From: Meridianimarinicoccus zhengii
GTDB lineage: Bacteria; Pseudomonadota; Alphaproteobacteria; Rhodobacterales; Rhodobacteraceae
NCBI RefSeq assembly: GCF_003254465.1
Contig: NZ_QDFI01000012.1
Span: 1 to 64,000, forward strand
Direction: 5' to 3'
DNA: 64,000 nucleotides
In this document: positions 42,059 through 51,252 of the stretch, piece after piece
How positions within the stretch are numbered: position 1 is the stretch's first letter
Layout of the letters: the number at the start of each line of letters is the position of its first letter
Made by a program: the position numbers and the translations under genes
The notes under the pieces: model-generated
Seen by the model: the letters and a program-made list of their open reading frames with translations, nothing else
Databases searched by the model: none
What the model was told of the DNA's origin: nothing

Positions 42059-43552
42059 ATGGCTGAAGAAGCAACACAATCCGCCGAAGCCGGTGGCGCA
42101 ACCGAGGTCCAGGAATCCGACTTCGCCAGCCTGCTGCAAAAGGAATTCCGCCCCCGCACGGACGAGGCGAAAAGCGCCGTCGAGGGCGCGGTCAAGACCC
42201 TGGCCGCGCAGGCACTGGAAAACACCGGGCTGATCTCGGACGATGTGCTCAACTCCATCTCGGCCATCATCGCCGAGATCGACCGCAAGCTGAGCGACCA
42301 GATCAACAAGATCCTGCACCACGACGATTTCCAGCAGATCGAAGGGGCATGGCGCGGCCTGCATCACCTGGTGAACAACACCGAAACCGACGAGATGCTC
42401 AAGATCCGGGTCATGAACATCTCGAAGAAGGACCTGCACAAGACCCTCAAGAAGTTCAAGGGCACGGCCTGGGACCAGTCGCCGATCTTCAAGAAGCTCT
42501 ACGAAGAGGAATACGGCCAGTTCGGGGGCGAACCCTATGGCTGCCTTGTCGGGGATTATCATTTCAACCACAGCCCACCCGACGTGGAGTTGCTGGGCGA
42601 GATGGCCAAGATCGCGGCCGCGGCGCATGCGCCTTTCATCACCGGCGCCGACCCGTCGCTGATGAATTTCGACAGCTGGCAGGAACTGTCCAACCCGCGC
42701 GACTTGACCAAGATCACCCAGACGCCGGAATACGCCGCGTGGCGCAGCCTGCGCGACAGCGAGGACAGCAAGTATATCGGCCTTGCCATGCCGCGTTTCC
42801 TCGGCCGCCAGCCCTATGGCGCCAAGGGCGATCCGGTGGACGAATTCGCCTTCGAGGAAGACACCGGCAACGCGGAATCCGAGAACTTCACATGGGTGAA
42901 CGCGGCCTATGGCATGGCCACGAACATCAACCGGTCGTTCAAGGAATACGGCTGGTGTTCGCGCATTCGCGGCGTGGAATCGGGCGGCACGGTGGCGAAC
43001 CTGCCCACCCACACCTTCCCGACCGACGATGGCGGGCTGGACATGAAATGCCCGACCGAGATCGGCATTTCCGACCGGCGCGAGGCAGAACTGGCCAAGG
43101 CCGGGCTGATGCCGCTGGTGCACCGCAAGAACACCGACATGGCGGCCTTCATCGGCGCGCAGTCGCTGCACAAGCCGGCCGAATACGACGATCCGGACGC
43201 GACGGCCAACGCCAACCTCGCGGCGCGGCTGCCGTATCTTTTCGCGACGACGCGGTTCGCCCACTACCTGAAATGCATGGTTCGCGACAAGGTCGGCAGC
43301 TACAAGAGCCGCGACGACATGCAGCGCTGGCTGAAGAAGTGGATCGACCAGTATGTCGATTATTCCGCCGCGCATTCCTCGGAAGCCGAAAAGGCCCGCA
43401 AGCCCCTGGCCGCCGCCGACGTGGTGATCGAGGAAGACCCCGAGAACCCGGGCTACTACAAGTCCCGGTTCTTCCTGAAACCGCACTACCAGCTCGAAGG
43501 GCTGTCGGTGTCGCTGAGGCTCGTTTCGAAGCTTCCGTCGGAAAAATCCTGA
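42059..43552 (+). CDS. tssC: T6SS contractile sheath large subunit TssC
   Basis: This 497-residue protein is the VipB/ImpC main sheath component. Hallmarks are G-A-W-R-G-L-H-H-L-V-N-N-T-E near residue 97, D-Y-x-F-like G-D-Y-H-F-N-H-S, S-W-Q-E-L-S-N-P-R-D-L, and the C-terminal D-P-E-N-P-G-Y-Y-K-S-R-F-F-L-K-P-H-Y-Q-L-E-G-L. With TssB it makes the sheath that contracts to push the Hcp tube. The ATG at 42059 lies 7 bases after AGGAGG; a GTG two codons upstream is possible. ClpV encoded downstream recycles contracted sheath. Confidence 0.97.
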   Translation: MAEEATQSAEAGGATEVQESDFASLLQKEFRPRTDEAKSAVEGAVKTLAAQALENTGLISDDVLNSISAIIAEIDRKLSDQINKILHHDDFQQIEGAWRGLHHLVNNTETDEMLKIRVMNISKKDLHKTLKKFKGTAWDQSPIFKKLYEEEYGQFGGEPYGCLVGDYHFNHSPPDVELLGEMAKIAAAAHAPFITGADPSLMNFDSWQELSNPRDLTKITQTPEYAAWRSLRDSEDSKYIGLAMPRFLGRQPYGAKGDPVDEFAFEEDTGNAESENFTWVNAAYGMATNINRSFKEYGWCSRIRGVESGGTVANLPTHTFPTDDGGLDMKCPTEIGISDRREAELAKAGLMPLVHRKNTDMAAFIGAQSLHKPAEYDDPDATANANLAARLPYLFATTRFAHYLKCMVRDKVGSYKSRDDMQRWLKKWIDQYVDYSAAHSSEAEKARKPLAAADVVIEEDPENPGYYKSRFFLKPHYQLEGLSVSLRLVSKLPSEKS

Positions 43553-43636
43553 CCGCCTGTCGGGCGGTCCGCGACCGCCGCCCGGCATATCACCCCACCG
43601 TTCACGCAATGACTGACTGACAAAGGAGATACCGAC

Positions 43637-44128
43637 ATGGCACTCGACATGTTTCTCATCATCGAAGGCGAAATCGCGGGCGAGACCCAGGATGACAAGT
43701 ACAGCGGCGAAGGCGGCATCGATCTGCTGGCCTGGTCCTGGGGCATGAGCCAGGCCGGTTCGTTCCACGTGGGTGGCGGCGGCGGCGCAGGCAAGGCAAA
43801 CTTCCAGGACATTTCCTGCACCAAGTGGATCGACAAGTCGTCGCCGGTGCTGATGCTGTACTGCGCGAATGGCGACCACTTCCCGTCTGCCAAGATCGTC
43901 GTGCGCAAGGCGGGCAAGAAGCCGCTGGAATACCTGACCATCACCATGAAGAAGGTCCTCATCACCTCGGTCTCGACCGGCGGATCGGGGGGCGAGGACA
44001 AGCTTACCGAGAACATCTCGCTCAACTTCGCCGAGGTGCATGTCGACTACATCGAACAGACCGCGACGGGCGAAGAGGGCGAGAAGCCGAGCTTCAAGTG
44101 GGACATCGCGAAGAACGTTCCTTCCTGA
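43637..44128 (+). CDS. hcp: T6SS tube protein Hcp (TssD)
   Basis: This 163-residue protein forms hexameric rings that stack into the inner tube and are secreted. It starts A-L-D-M-F-L-I-I-E-G-E-I-A-G-E-T and has L-L-A-W-S-W-G-M-S-Q near residue 35, with a Gly-rich loop (H-V-G-G-G-G-G-A-G) that usually lines the surface. There is no added effector domain. A strong AAAGGAG site precedes the ATG. A hairpin with a T-run follows 15 bases after the stop, so Hcp mRNA may be made in excess of the later genes. Confidence 0.96.
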   Translation: MALDMFLIIEGEIAGETQDDKYSGEGGIDLLAWSWGMSQAGSFHVGGGGGAGKANFQDISCTKWIDKSSPVLMLYCANGDHFPSAKIVVRKAGKKPLEYLTITMKKVLITSVSTGGSGGEDKLTENISLNFAEVHVDYIEQTATGEEGEKPSFKWDIAKNVPS

Positions 44129-44142
44129 TCTGCTGATGCGAC

Positions 44143-44177
44143 GGCCTGCCGCGCTGCGTGCGGCGGGCCTTTTTCTT
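44143..44177 (+). terminator. Intrinsic terminator after hcp
   Basis: GGCCTGCCGC (44143-44152) pairs with GCGGCGGGCC (44160-44169), including one G-U pair, over a 7-base loop, and TTTTTCTT follows (44170-44177). It lies inside the T6SS cluster, so read-through or a further promoter must serve the genes after it. Partial termination would boost hcp relative to them. Confidence 0.75.
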
Positions 44178-44199
44178 CCCATGTTGACGGAGTGCGCCC

Positions 44200-45027
44200 G
44201 TGCCCGATGATCCGGTGGAACTGCTGAAGGCCAGCGATGTCGACGGCGCGCTGAAGGCGCTGCAGGACAAGGTCCGCGCGGACCCGTCGAACGCGGCGCT
44301 GCGCATCTTCCTGTTCCAGCTTCTGTGCGTGATGGGCGACTGGAAGCGTGCGGTCACGCAACTGAAACTGTCAGCCGAGCTTGATGCGCTGGCCGTGCCC
44401 ATGGCGCAAACCTACCGCGAGGCGATCATCTGCGAAGTGTTCCGCGAGAAGGTCTTCGCGGGCGAGAAGGCGCCGCTGATCTTCGGCGAGCCGCAGCAAT
44501 GGGTCGCCGACCTGATCGAGGCGCTCAAGGCGCTCGCGGCGGGCAACCCACAGGCGGCGGCAGAGATGCGCGCGAAGGCGTTCGACGCGGCCCCGGCCAC
44601 CCCCGGCACGGCGGACGGGCAGCGGTTCGACTGGATCGCCGACGCGGACATGCGCCTTGGCCCGGTGCTGGAGATCATCGTGAACGGGCGCTATTTCTGG
44701 ATGCCGTTCAATGCCATCGAGGTGCTGAAGATCGACCCGCCCGCCGACCTGCGCGACGCGGTCTGGACGGCGGCGACACTGAAGCTGGCCAATGGCGGCG
44801 AATGCGTGGGCCTGATCCCGACGCGCTATCCCGGCAGTGCCGCGGACCCGGACGGCGCGGTGCGCCTGTCGCGCGCGACGCACTGGGCCGACGCGGGGGC
44901 AGACACTTTCATCGGCACCGGTCAGCGGCTTCTGACCACGGATGCGGGCGACGTGGCGCTGATGGACCTGCGCAGCGTCGAGATGGACCCGGCACCTGCC
45001 GTGGAAGCGACGGCCGGGGATGGCTGA
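44200..45027 (+). CDS. tagJ: T6SS accessory protein TagJ/ImpE
   Basis: This 275-residue protein resembles ImpE/TagJ, a TPR-like accessory protein that binds the N-terminal part of the sheath protein TssB and affects sheath recycling by ClpV. It begins L-L-K-A-S-D-V-D-G-A-L-K-A-L-Q-D-K-V-R-A-D-P, and L-F-Q-L-L-C-V-M-G-D-W-K-R-A-V-T-Q-L follows near residue 48. R-Y-F-W-M-P-F-N-A-I near residues 165-175 fits the family's second domain. A GTG at 44200 is the start. The gene overlaps tssE by 8 bases. Confidence 0.88.
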   Translation: MPDDPVELLKASDVDGALKALQDKVRADPSNAALRIFLFQLLCVMGDWKRAVTQLKLSAELDALAVPMAQTYREAIICEVFREKVFAGEKAPLIFGEPQQWVADLIEALKALAAGNPQAAAEMRAKAFDAAPATPGTADGQRFDWIADADMRLGPVLEIIVNGRYFWMPFNAIEVLKIDPPADLRDAVWTAATLKLANGGECVGLIPTRYPGSAADPDGAVRLSRATHWADAGADTFIGTGQRLLTTDAGDVALMDLRSVEMDPAPAVEATAGDG

Positions 45028-45517
45028 CCGGACGATCACCGAACGGCTGCAGCCCGCGCTGCTGGATCGCCTGACCGACCTTGCCCCGCACAGCGCGACG
45101 GAAGCGCGCGACAGCCGGGTGATCGACCTGAACCGCCTGCGCGACATCATCCGGCGCGACCTGTCATGGCTGCTGAACACCAACAACCTCGACACCGTGA
45201 TCGACGCAGAGATGTTTCCTCACGCGGCGAATTCCGTGCTGAACTATGGCGTGCGCGAGGTCGCGGGCGATTTCTCCACTGAGGAGCGGGCGAAGCGCAT
45301 CCACGAGTCGATCCGCGCCGCCATCGAACGGTTCGAGCCGCGAATCCGTGAAGGCACCGTCGAGATCGTGGAACGCAAGTCCGAGGAAGGGCGGCGCGGC
45401 ACCGTCGTGTTCGACATCGCCGCCGAGATGTGGGCGCAACCCTACCCGATCGAGCTTTACCTACGCTCGGAAGTGGACGTGACGACGGGCGAGCTGCGCC
45501 TCGAAGAAGGGTCCTGA
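45020..45517 (+). CDS. tssE: T6SS baseplate protein TssE (gp25-like)
   Basis: This 165-residue protein is the gp25-like baseplate component that starts sheath polymerisation. It has L-L-D-R-L-T-D near the start, R-D-L-S-W-L-L-N-T-N-N (about residues 46-56) and the family strand E-x-R-x-like N-Y-G-V-R-E-V-A-G near 75-84. The later block F-E-P-R-I-R-E-G-T-V-E-I is the usual gp25 end. The start overlaps tagJ by 8 bases, and tssF follows 6 bases after the stop. Confidence 0.92.
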   Translation: MADRTITERLQPALLDRLTDLAPHSATEARDSRVIDLNRLRDIIRRDLSWLLNTNNLDTVIDAEMFPHAANSVLNYGVREVAGDFSTEERAKRIHESIRAAIERFEPRIREGTVEIVERKSEEGRRGTVVFDIAAEMWAQPYPIELYLRSEVDVTTGELRLEEGS

Positions 45518-45523
45518 CGGGCG

Positions 45524-47398
45524 ATGGATACGCGACTTCTGCGCCACTACGAGACCGAACTGGCCTTCCTGCGCGAGATGGGCGCGGAATTCGCAGAGTC
45601 GTTTCCAAAGATCGCCGGGCGGCTGGGCATGGACGGGGTGGAGGTGTTGGACCCCTACGTCGAACGGCTGCTGGAGGGCGTGGCCTTCCTGTCGGCACGG
45701 GTCCAGCTGGAACTGGAACTGCAATACCCCGCGCTGACCAGCCAGCTTCTGGAGATCGTCTACCCCCATTTCCTCGGGCCGACGCCGTCCATGATGGTCG
45801 CGCAGCTTGTGCCGGACATGGACAACGCGGCGCTGGAGGCGGGCTATACCGTGCCGCGCGGCACGCAGTTGCGCACGCGGCTGGTGGAAGGCACGCAGAC
45901 CGCCTGCATCTTCCGCACCGCGCAGGACACGCAGCTCTGGCCCATCGAGATCGCCGAGGCGGAGTATATCGACGGGCGCGGCGAACTGGTGGCCGCGGGT
46001 GTCGTCGGTATGGCCGAGGCACGGGCCGCCATCCGCCTGCGCTTGCGCCGCGCGCACGGCCAGCCGATCGGCGAGCTGCCGTTGGACCGGCTGACGCTGT
46101 TCCTGGGCGGCGAAAGCGCGCGTGGCTGGCAACTGGCCGAACTGCTGTGCGCCGGATCGAGCGGCGTGGTCGCGCGCTCCACGGACCGGCGGGCCGACTG
46201 GGTCCTGCCGCTGGCCCCCCCCATCGCCCCGCGCGGCTTCGAACCCGAGGAGGCGCTGCTGCCCACGCCGCGCCGGTCCTTCGACGGCTACCGCCTGTTG
46301 CAGGAATACTTCGCCATGCCCGAGCGGTTCCATTTCGCCGAGATCGGCGGGCTGGCGCCTGCGCTGGCGCGTGCCGAAGGCCCGGAGATGGACCTGTATA
46401 TCCTTTTGCGTGACGGCGCGCCCGGCATCGCCGCGGGCATCGCGCCGGGGGCGTTCCGGTTGCATTGCGTGCCCGCCGTCAACCTGTTCGAAAAGCGCTG
46501 CGACCGCGTGCACCTGCGCGTGGCCGATCACGAACACCATGTCGTCGTGGACCGCACCGCGCCGTTGGATTACGAGGTACACAGCGTCAGCAGCGTGACG
46601 GGCATCAGCGGCGATGGATCGCCCGACCAGCCCTTCCGCCCGTTCTATTCCGCCGATGAATTCACCGCCGCAAGCGGCGGGGCGAGCGCCTATTACACCC
46701 AGCGGCGGCGGATGCGCCAGCGCACCCAGAAGGAGCGTCTGAAGAACGCACGCACCAATTACCTCGGGTCGGAACTGTTCCTGTCGCTGGTCGATCCGGC
46801 GCAGGCACCCTATTCCGCAGCACTCTCGCAGCTTGCGGTGACCGCGACGGTGACCAACCGCGACCTGCCGTTGCTGCTGCCCGGAGGCGGTCGCAACCTG
46901 TTCTACCTGCCCGATGGCGGCCCGATCGCAGAGGTGCGCACGCCGGTTGCCCCGACCCGTCCGCGGCCCAGCCCGGCGCAGGGCGACACGGCCTGGAAGC
47001 TGATCAGCCACCTGAGCCTGAACTACCTGTCCATCGCGGATACCGAGCACGGCACCGGTGCCGAGGCCCTGCGCGAATTGATCGGGCTCTATGCCCCCGA
47101 AGGCGACCGCGTGGTGCAGCGCCATCTGGAAGGGATCACGGGCGTGACCAGCCGCCCCATCGTGCGCTGGATGAAGGACGACGCGTTGTCGACCGCCGTG
47201 CGGGGTCTCGAAATCACCCTGCTCTGCGACGAGGATTTCTTCGAAGGCAGCGGCGCCTATGTGCTCGCCGCCGTGCTGGAGCGATACCTGCGCCGGCATG
47301 TCACGATCAACAGTTTCACCGAAACGGTCCTGAAGACCCAGCAACGGGGGGAGATCGCCCGATGGCGGCCGCAAGCGGGCCTCGGGCGGATGATCTGA
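45524..47398 (+). CDS. tssF: T6SS baseplate protein TssF
   Basis: This 624-residue protein is the ImpG/VasA baseplate component. The family N-terminus is plain: L-L-R-H-Y-E-T-E-L-A-F-L-R-E-M-G-A-E-F, then F-P-K-I-A-G-R-L-G, and D-P-Y-V-E-R-L-L-E-G-V-A-F-L. Near the C-terminus, L-L-C-D-E-D-F-F-E-G-S-G-A-Y-V-L resembles the usual F-x-G-x-G-x-F/Y-L close of TssF. It forms the wedge with TssG and TssE. The tssG start lies 36 bases inside the end of this gene, so the two are translationally coupled. Confidence 0.94.
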   Translation: MDTRLLRHYETELAFLREMGAEFAESFPKIAGRLGMDGVEVLDPYVERLLEGVAFLSARVQLELELQYPALTSQLLEIVYPHFLGPTPSMMVAQLVPDMDNAALEAGYTVPRGTQLRTRLVEGTQTACIFRTAQDTQLWPIEIAEAEYIDGRGELVAAGVVGMAEARAAIRLRLRRAHGQPIGELPLDRLTLFLGGESARGWQLAELLCAGSSGVVARSTDRRADWVLPLAPPIAPRGFEPEEALLPTPRRSFDGYRLLQEYFAMPERFHFAEIGGLAPALARAEGPEMDLYILLRDGAPGIAAGIAPGAFRLHCVPAVNLFEKRCDRVHLRVADHEHHVVVDRTAPLDYEVHSVSSVTGISGDGSPDQPFRPFYSADEFTAASGGASAYYTQRRRMRQRTQKERLKNARTNYLGSELFLSLVDPAQAPYSAALSQLAVTATVTNRDLPLLLPGGGRNLFYLPDGGPIAEVRTPVAPTRPRPSPAQGDTAWKLISHLSLNYLSIADTEHGTGAEALRELIGLYAPEGDRVVQRHLEGITGVTSRPIVRWMKDDALSTAVRGLEITLLCDEDFFEGSGAYVLAAVLERYLRRHVTINSFTETVLKTQQRGEIARWRPQAGLGRMI

Positions 47399-48447
47399 GC
47401 CATTACGACCGGCTCTGTCAGACGCCCGAGCGCTATCACGTCTATCTTGCCCTGCGGGTGCTGGAAGCGCATTTCAAGGACCGGCCCCGCCTTGGCGAGT
47501 CGCGCCTGCCGCGCGAAGACGCCGTACGTCTTGGGCAGGAGGCGACGCTGGCCTTCCAGCGCGGCACCATCTCGGCGTTCCGCCCGCCCGACGGCACGCG
47601 CCCCGGGCGGCTGACCAACCTGTTCTTCGGGCTGTTCGGCCCGCACGGCCCGCTGCCGCAGCATCTGACCGAATACGCGCGCGAACGGCACCGCAGTTCG
47701 AACGACCGGACTTTCGTGGCCTTCGCGGACATGCTCACGCATCGGCATATGGCGCTGCTCTACCGGGCCTGGGCCTCCGGCCAGCCCACGGCGAGCTTCG
47801 ACCGCGGCAGCGGCGGGGGCATGGAACGGCGCATCGCCGCGCTGACCGGCCACCGCGGCGTCGCGCTGCAGAACCGCGACGCGATGCCGGACATGGCCAA
47901 GCGCCATTTCGCGGGCCGCCTGTCCCAAGGCGTGAAGACCGCCGGGGGGCTGGCCGCGATGCTGTCGGCCTTCTTCTCGGTTCCGGTGAAGGTGGAGGAG
48001 TTCGTCAGCTCGTGGCTTGAACTGGAACCCGGCGACCGCTGGCAGCTTGGCGCGCGCGCCGGGCTGGGCCAGGACACCGTGCTGGGCAGCCGCGTGCCGT
48101 CGCGCAGCGCCAAGTTCCGCATCCGCATCGGCCCGCTGTCGGGCGACGCCTATCGCCGCCTTCTGCCCGGCGAGCCGTCGCTGGCACGGGTGGCGGCGGT
48201 GGTGCGCAACGCAGTGGGCGACGCGCTTGACTGGGATCTCAACCTCGTGCTGCGCGCCGCGGACGTGCCCGCTGCACAGCTCGGCGCAGATACCCGGCTG
48301 GGGCAGACAAGCTGGCTGGGCACGCGCCCGGGCGGTGGCGATGCGGACGATCTGTTCCTGACGCAGCAGGACCATTTCGACGCGGATCGAACCGAGGACA
48401 AGACCGGGCCCTGTGCGGGACGGATGCAAGGGAGCATGGACCAATGA
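47362..48447 (+). CDS. tssG: T6SS baseplate protein TssG
   Basis: This 361-residue protein is the ImpH/VasB wedge component that joins TssF and TssK. Features are F-R-P-P-D-G-T-like text near residues 72-80, F-F-G-L-F-G-P-H-G-P-L-P-Q-H-L-T-E near 89-105, and the later V-P-V-K-V-E-E-F-V-S-S-W. The start overlaps tssF by 37 bases and the stop overlaps the tssH start (ATGA). Length is close to the family norm. No anomalies seen. Confidence 0.93.
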   Translation: MAAASGPRADDLSHYDRLCQTPERYHVYLALRVLEAHFKDRPRLGESRLPREDAVRLGQEATLAFQRGTISAFRPPDGTRPGRLTNLFFGLFGPHGPLPQHLTEYARERHRSSNDRTFVAFADMLTHRHMALLYRAWASGQPTASFDRGSGGGMERRIAALTGHRGVALQNRDAMPDMAKRHFAGRLSQGVKTAGGLAAMLSAFFSVPVKVEEFVSSWLELEPGDRWQLGARAGLGQDTVLGSRVPSRSAKFRIRIGPLSGDAYRRLLPGEPSLARVAAVVRNAVGDALDWDLNLVLRAADVPAAQLGADTRLGQTSWLGTRPGGGDADDLFLTQQDHFDADRTEDKTGPCAGRMQGSMDQ

Positions 48448-51155
48448 CGGAAATCAGCCGCGTCGCGCTGTTCGGAAAACTCAACCGCACCGGGTACCAG
48501 GCCGTCGAAGGGGCGACGGTGTTCTGCAAGATGCGCGGCAACCCCTATGTGGAAATCGTGCACTGGCTGGCACAGATCCTCCAGGGTCAGGGCAATGATG
48601 TCACGCTGATCATGCGCCACTACGACCTCGATCCCGGCAAGGTGTCGGCCGACATGACCCGCGCGCTGGACGCCCTGCCGCGCGGTGCGAGCACGATCAG
48701 CGACCTGTCCTCGCATCTGGAAGACGCGATGGAACGGGCTTGGGTGTTCGGGTCGCTGATGTACTCGGCCAATGCCGTGCGCACGGGGCATCTTGTTCTG
48801 GGCATGCTCAAGACACCGGGACTGAAGAACATCTTCACCGGCATCTCGTCCGAGTTCGGGCGCATCAAGACCGACGATCTGGCCGAGAATTTCCACACCA
48901 TCACCGATGGATCGGTGGAAGACGGCCTCGGCCCGCAGGACGGGTCCCGCACCGGGGGCGGTGCCGCCGCGCCGGGCGAAACATCGAACGCCATGGCCGG
49001 CCAGCAGGGCAAGCAGGAGGCGCTGAAACAGTTCTGCACCGACCTGACCCAGCAGGCCCGCGACGGCAAGATCGACCCGATCGTCGGGCGAGACGAGGAA
49101 ATCCGCCAGATCGTAGACGTGCTGATGCGGCGGCGCCAGAACAACCCGATCCTGACCGGTGAGGCCGGGGTGGGCAAGACCGCCGTGGTCGAGGGCTTCG
49201 CGCTGCGCATCGCGCGCGGTGACGTGCCCCCGGCCCTGCAGGAGGCGCGGCTGCTCGCGCTCGACGTGGGCTTGTTGCAGGCCGGCGCGTCGATGAAGGG
49301 CGAATTCGAGAACCGCCTGCGCAGCGTCATCGACGAGGTGCAGGCCAGCACCGTGCCCATCGTGATGTTCATCGACGAGACGCACACGCTGGTCGGCGCG
49401 GGTGGGGCCGCGGGCACGGGTGACGCCGCGAACCTGCTGAAACCGGCACTGGCGCGCGGCACGCTGCGCACCATCGGGGCCACGACCTTCGCCGAATACA
49501 AGAAATACATCGAAAAGGACCCGGCCCTGACCCGGCGATTCCAGGTCATCCAGGTGGACGAACCGGACGTGCCGCGCGCGATCCGGATGATGCGCGGCAT
49601 CGCGTCGATGCTGGAACACCACCACAAGGTGCAGGTTCTGGACGAAGGGATCGAGGCAGCGGTGAAGCTGAGCGCGCGCTACATCCCCGCACGGCAATTG
49701 CCGGACAAGTCGGTCAGCGTGCTCGACACGGCCTGCGCGCGGGTGGCGATCAGCCAGCATGCCGTGCCCGCCGAGGTGGATGACAGCCGCAAGCGGATCG
49801 ATGCGCTGACGACCGAGCTGGAGATCATCGCGCGGGATGAATCCGCGGGCTACGACGTGGAGGCACGGCGGGCCGCGATCTCGGACCTGAAGGGGCAGGA
49901 GGAAGAGCGGCTCGCCAAGCTGACCGAACGCTGGGAGGCGGAGAAGGCCGTCGTGGAGTCGATCCTCGACTTGCGCGCGCAATTGCGTGCGGCAGGGGCT
50001 GCGGTGGACAACGCCGATCCGGAGGCCGCCGCGGTGGAGGCTCCGGAAGGAACCGAACCTGTGGATACCGCCTCACTTCTGGCGGAACTGCGCGCGAAGA
50101 ACGTCGAACTGGCCGAGATGCAGGGCGAAAGCCCGCTGATCCTGCCCATCGTCGATGCGCAGGCCGTGGCCAGCGTCATCGGCGACTGGACGGGCATCCC
50201 CGTGGGCCGGATGCTGCGGGACGAAATTGCGACCGTGCTGGATCTGGAAACCCATCTCGCCAAGCGCGTGATCGGGCAGGACCACGCCATGAAGATGATC
50301 GCCAAGCGCATCCAGACCAACCGCGCGGGGCTCGACAACCCCGACAAGCCGGTGGGCGTGTTCATGCTGGCGGGCACCTCTGGCGTCGGCAAGACCGAGA
50401 CCGCGCTGGCGCTCGCCGAGGTGCTGTATGGCGGGGAGCACAACGTCATAACCATCAACATGTCCGAGTACCAGGAGGCGCACACGGTGAGCAGCCTGAA
50501 GGGCGCACCGCCCGGATACGTGGGTTACGGCGAGGGCGGCGTTCTGACGGAAGCGGTGCGGCGCAAGCCCTATTCCGTGGTGCTGCTGGACGAGGTCGAA
50601 AAGGCCCATCCCGACGTGCACGAGCTGTTCTTCCAGGTGTTCGACAAGGGCGTGATGGAGGATGGCGAAGGCCGCCGGATCGATTTCCGCAACACGCTGA
50701 TCCTGCTGACCTCGAACGCGGGGTCCGACCTGATCATGGACATGTGCGCCGACCCGGACCTGATGCCCGAACCGGATGGCATCGCCAAGGCGCTGCGCGA
50801 TCCGCTGCTGAAGATCTTCCCCGCTGCACTGCTGGGCCGGCTGGTGACGATCCCCTACTACCCGCTGTCGCCCGACATGATCGGCGAGATCACCAAGCTG
50901 CAGCTCAACCGCATCAAGAAGCGCGTGAGCGCGGCCCATGGCGTGCCGTTCAGCTATTCGGACGCGGTGGTCGACACCATCGTGTCACGGTGCCAGGAGC
51001 TGGAATCCGGCGGCCGGATGATCGACGCCATCGTGACCAACACGATGCTGCCCGACATCTCCGCCGAGTTCCTGAAACGGATGATGGAAGGCGAAACGGT
51101 GGAGCGGGTCGCCATCGACGTGACCGACGGGGAGTTCACCTATGCGTTCGACTGA
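48444..51155 (+). CDS. tssH: T6SS sheath-recycling ATPase TssH (ClpV)
   Basis: This 903-residue AAA+ chaperone disassembles contracted sheath. It has an N-domain (about residues 1-160) for TssC binding. The first ATPase domain has Walker A G-E-A-G-V-G-K-T near residue 238, and the second has Walker A G-T-S-G-V-G-K-T near residue 642 and Walker B V-V-L-L-D-E-V-E-K near 707. The middle helical arm is rich in Glu and Arg. The overlap with tssG couples its translation. It is the ClpV subgroup rather than ClpB, judging by the T6SS context and the N-domain style. Confidence 0.96.
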   Translation: MTEISRVALFGKLNRTGYQAVEGATVFCKMRGNPYVEIVHWLAQILQGQGNDVTLIMRHYDLDPGKVSADMTRALDALPRGASTISDLSSHLEDAMERAWVFGSLMYSANAVRTGHLVLGMLKTPGLKNIFTGISSEFGRIKTDDLAENFHTITDGSVEDGLGPQDGSRTGGGAAAPGETSNAMAGQQGKQEALKQFCTDLTQQARDGKIDPIVGRDEEIRQIVDVLMRRRQNNPILTGEAGVGKTAVVEGFALRIARGDVPPALQEARLLALDVGLLQAGASMKGEFENRLRSVIDEVQASTVPIVMFIDETHTLVGAGGAAGTGDAANLLKPALARGTLRTIGATTFAEYKKYIEKDPALTRRFQVIQVDEPDVPRAIRMMRGIASMLEHHHKVQVLDEGIEAAVKLSARYIPARQLPDKSVSVLDTACARVAISQHAVPAEVDDSRKRIDALTTELEIIARDESAGYDVEARRAAISDLKGQEEERLAKLTERWEAEKAVVESILDLRAQLRAAGAAVDNADPEAAAVEAPEGTEPVDTASLLAELRAKNVELAEMQGESPLILPIVDAQAVASVIGDWTGIPVGRMLRDEIATVLDLETHLAKRVIGQDHAMKMIAKRIQTNRAGLDNPDKPVGVFMLAGTSGVGKTETALALAEVLYGGEHNVITINMSEYQEAHTVSSLKGAPPGYVGYGEGGVLTEAVRRKPYSVVLLDEVEKAHPDVHELFFQVFDKGVMEDGEGRRIDFRNTLILLTSNAGSDLIMDMCADPDLMPEPDGIAKALRDPLLKIFPAALLGRLVTIPYYPLSPDMIGEITKLQLNRIKKRVSAAHGVPFSYSDAVVDTIVSRCQELESGGRMIDAIVTNTMLPDISAEFLKRMMEGETVERVAIDVTDGEFTYAFD

Positions 51156-51252
51156 CGGCGCGCGGGTGCGGCAGGCAGGGCGATCATCCGTTGGGGCCGC
51201 CGCACGGGTGCGTTAAGGTGACGCCGGGGGACCGGACAGAGGGGGCAGGAAC

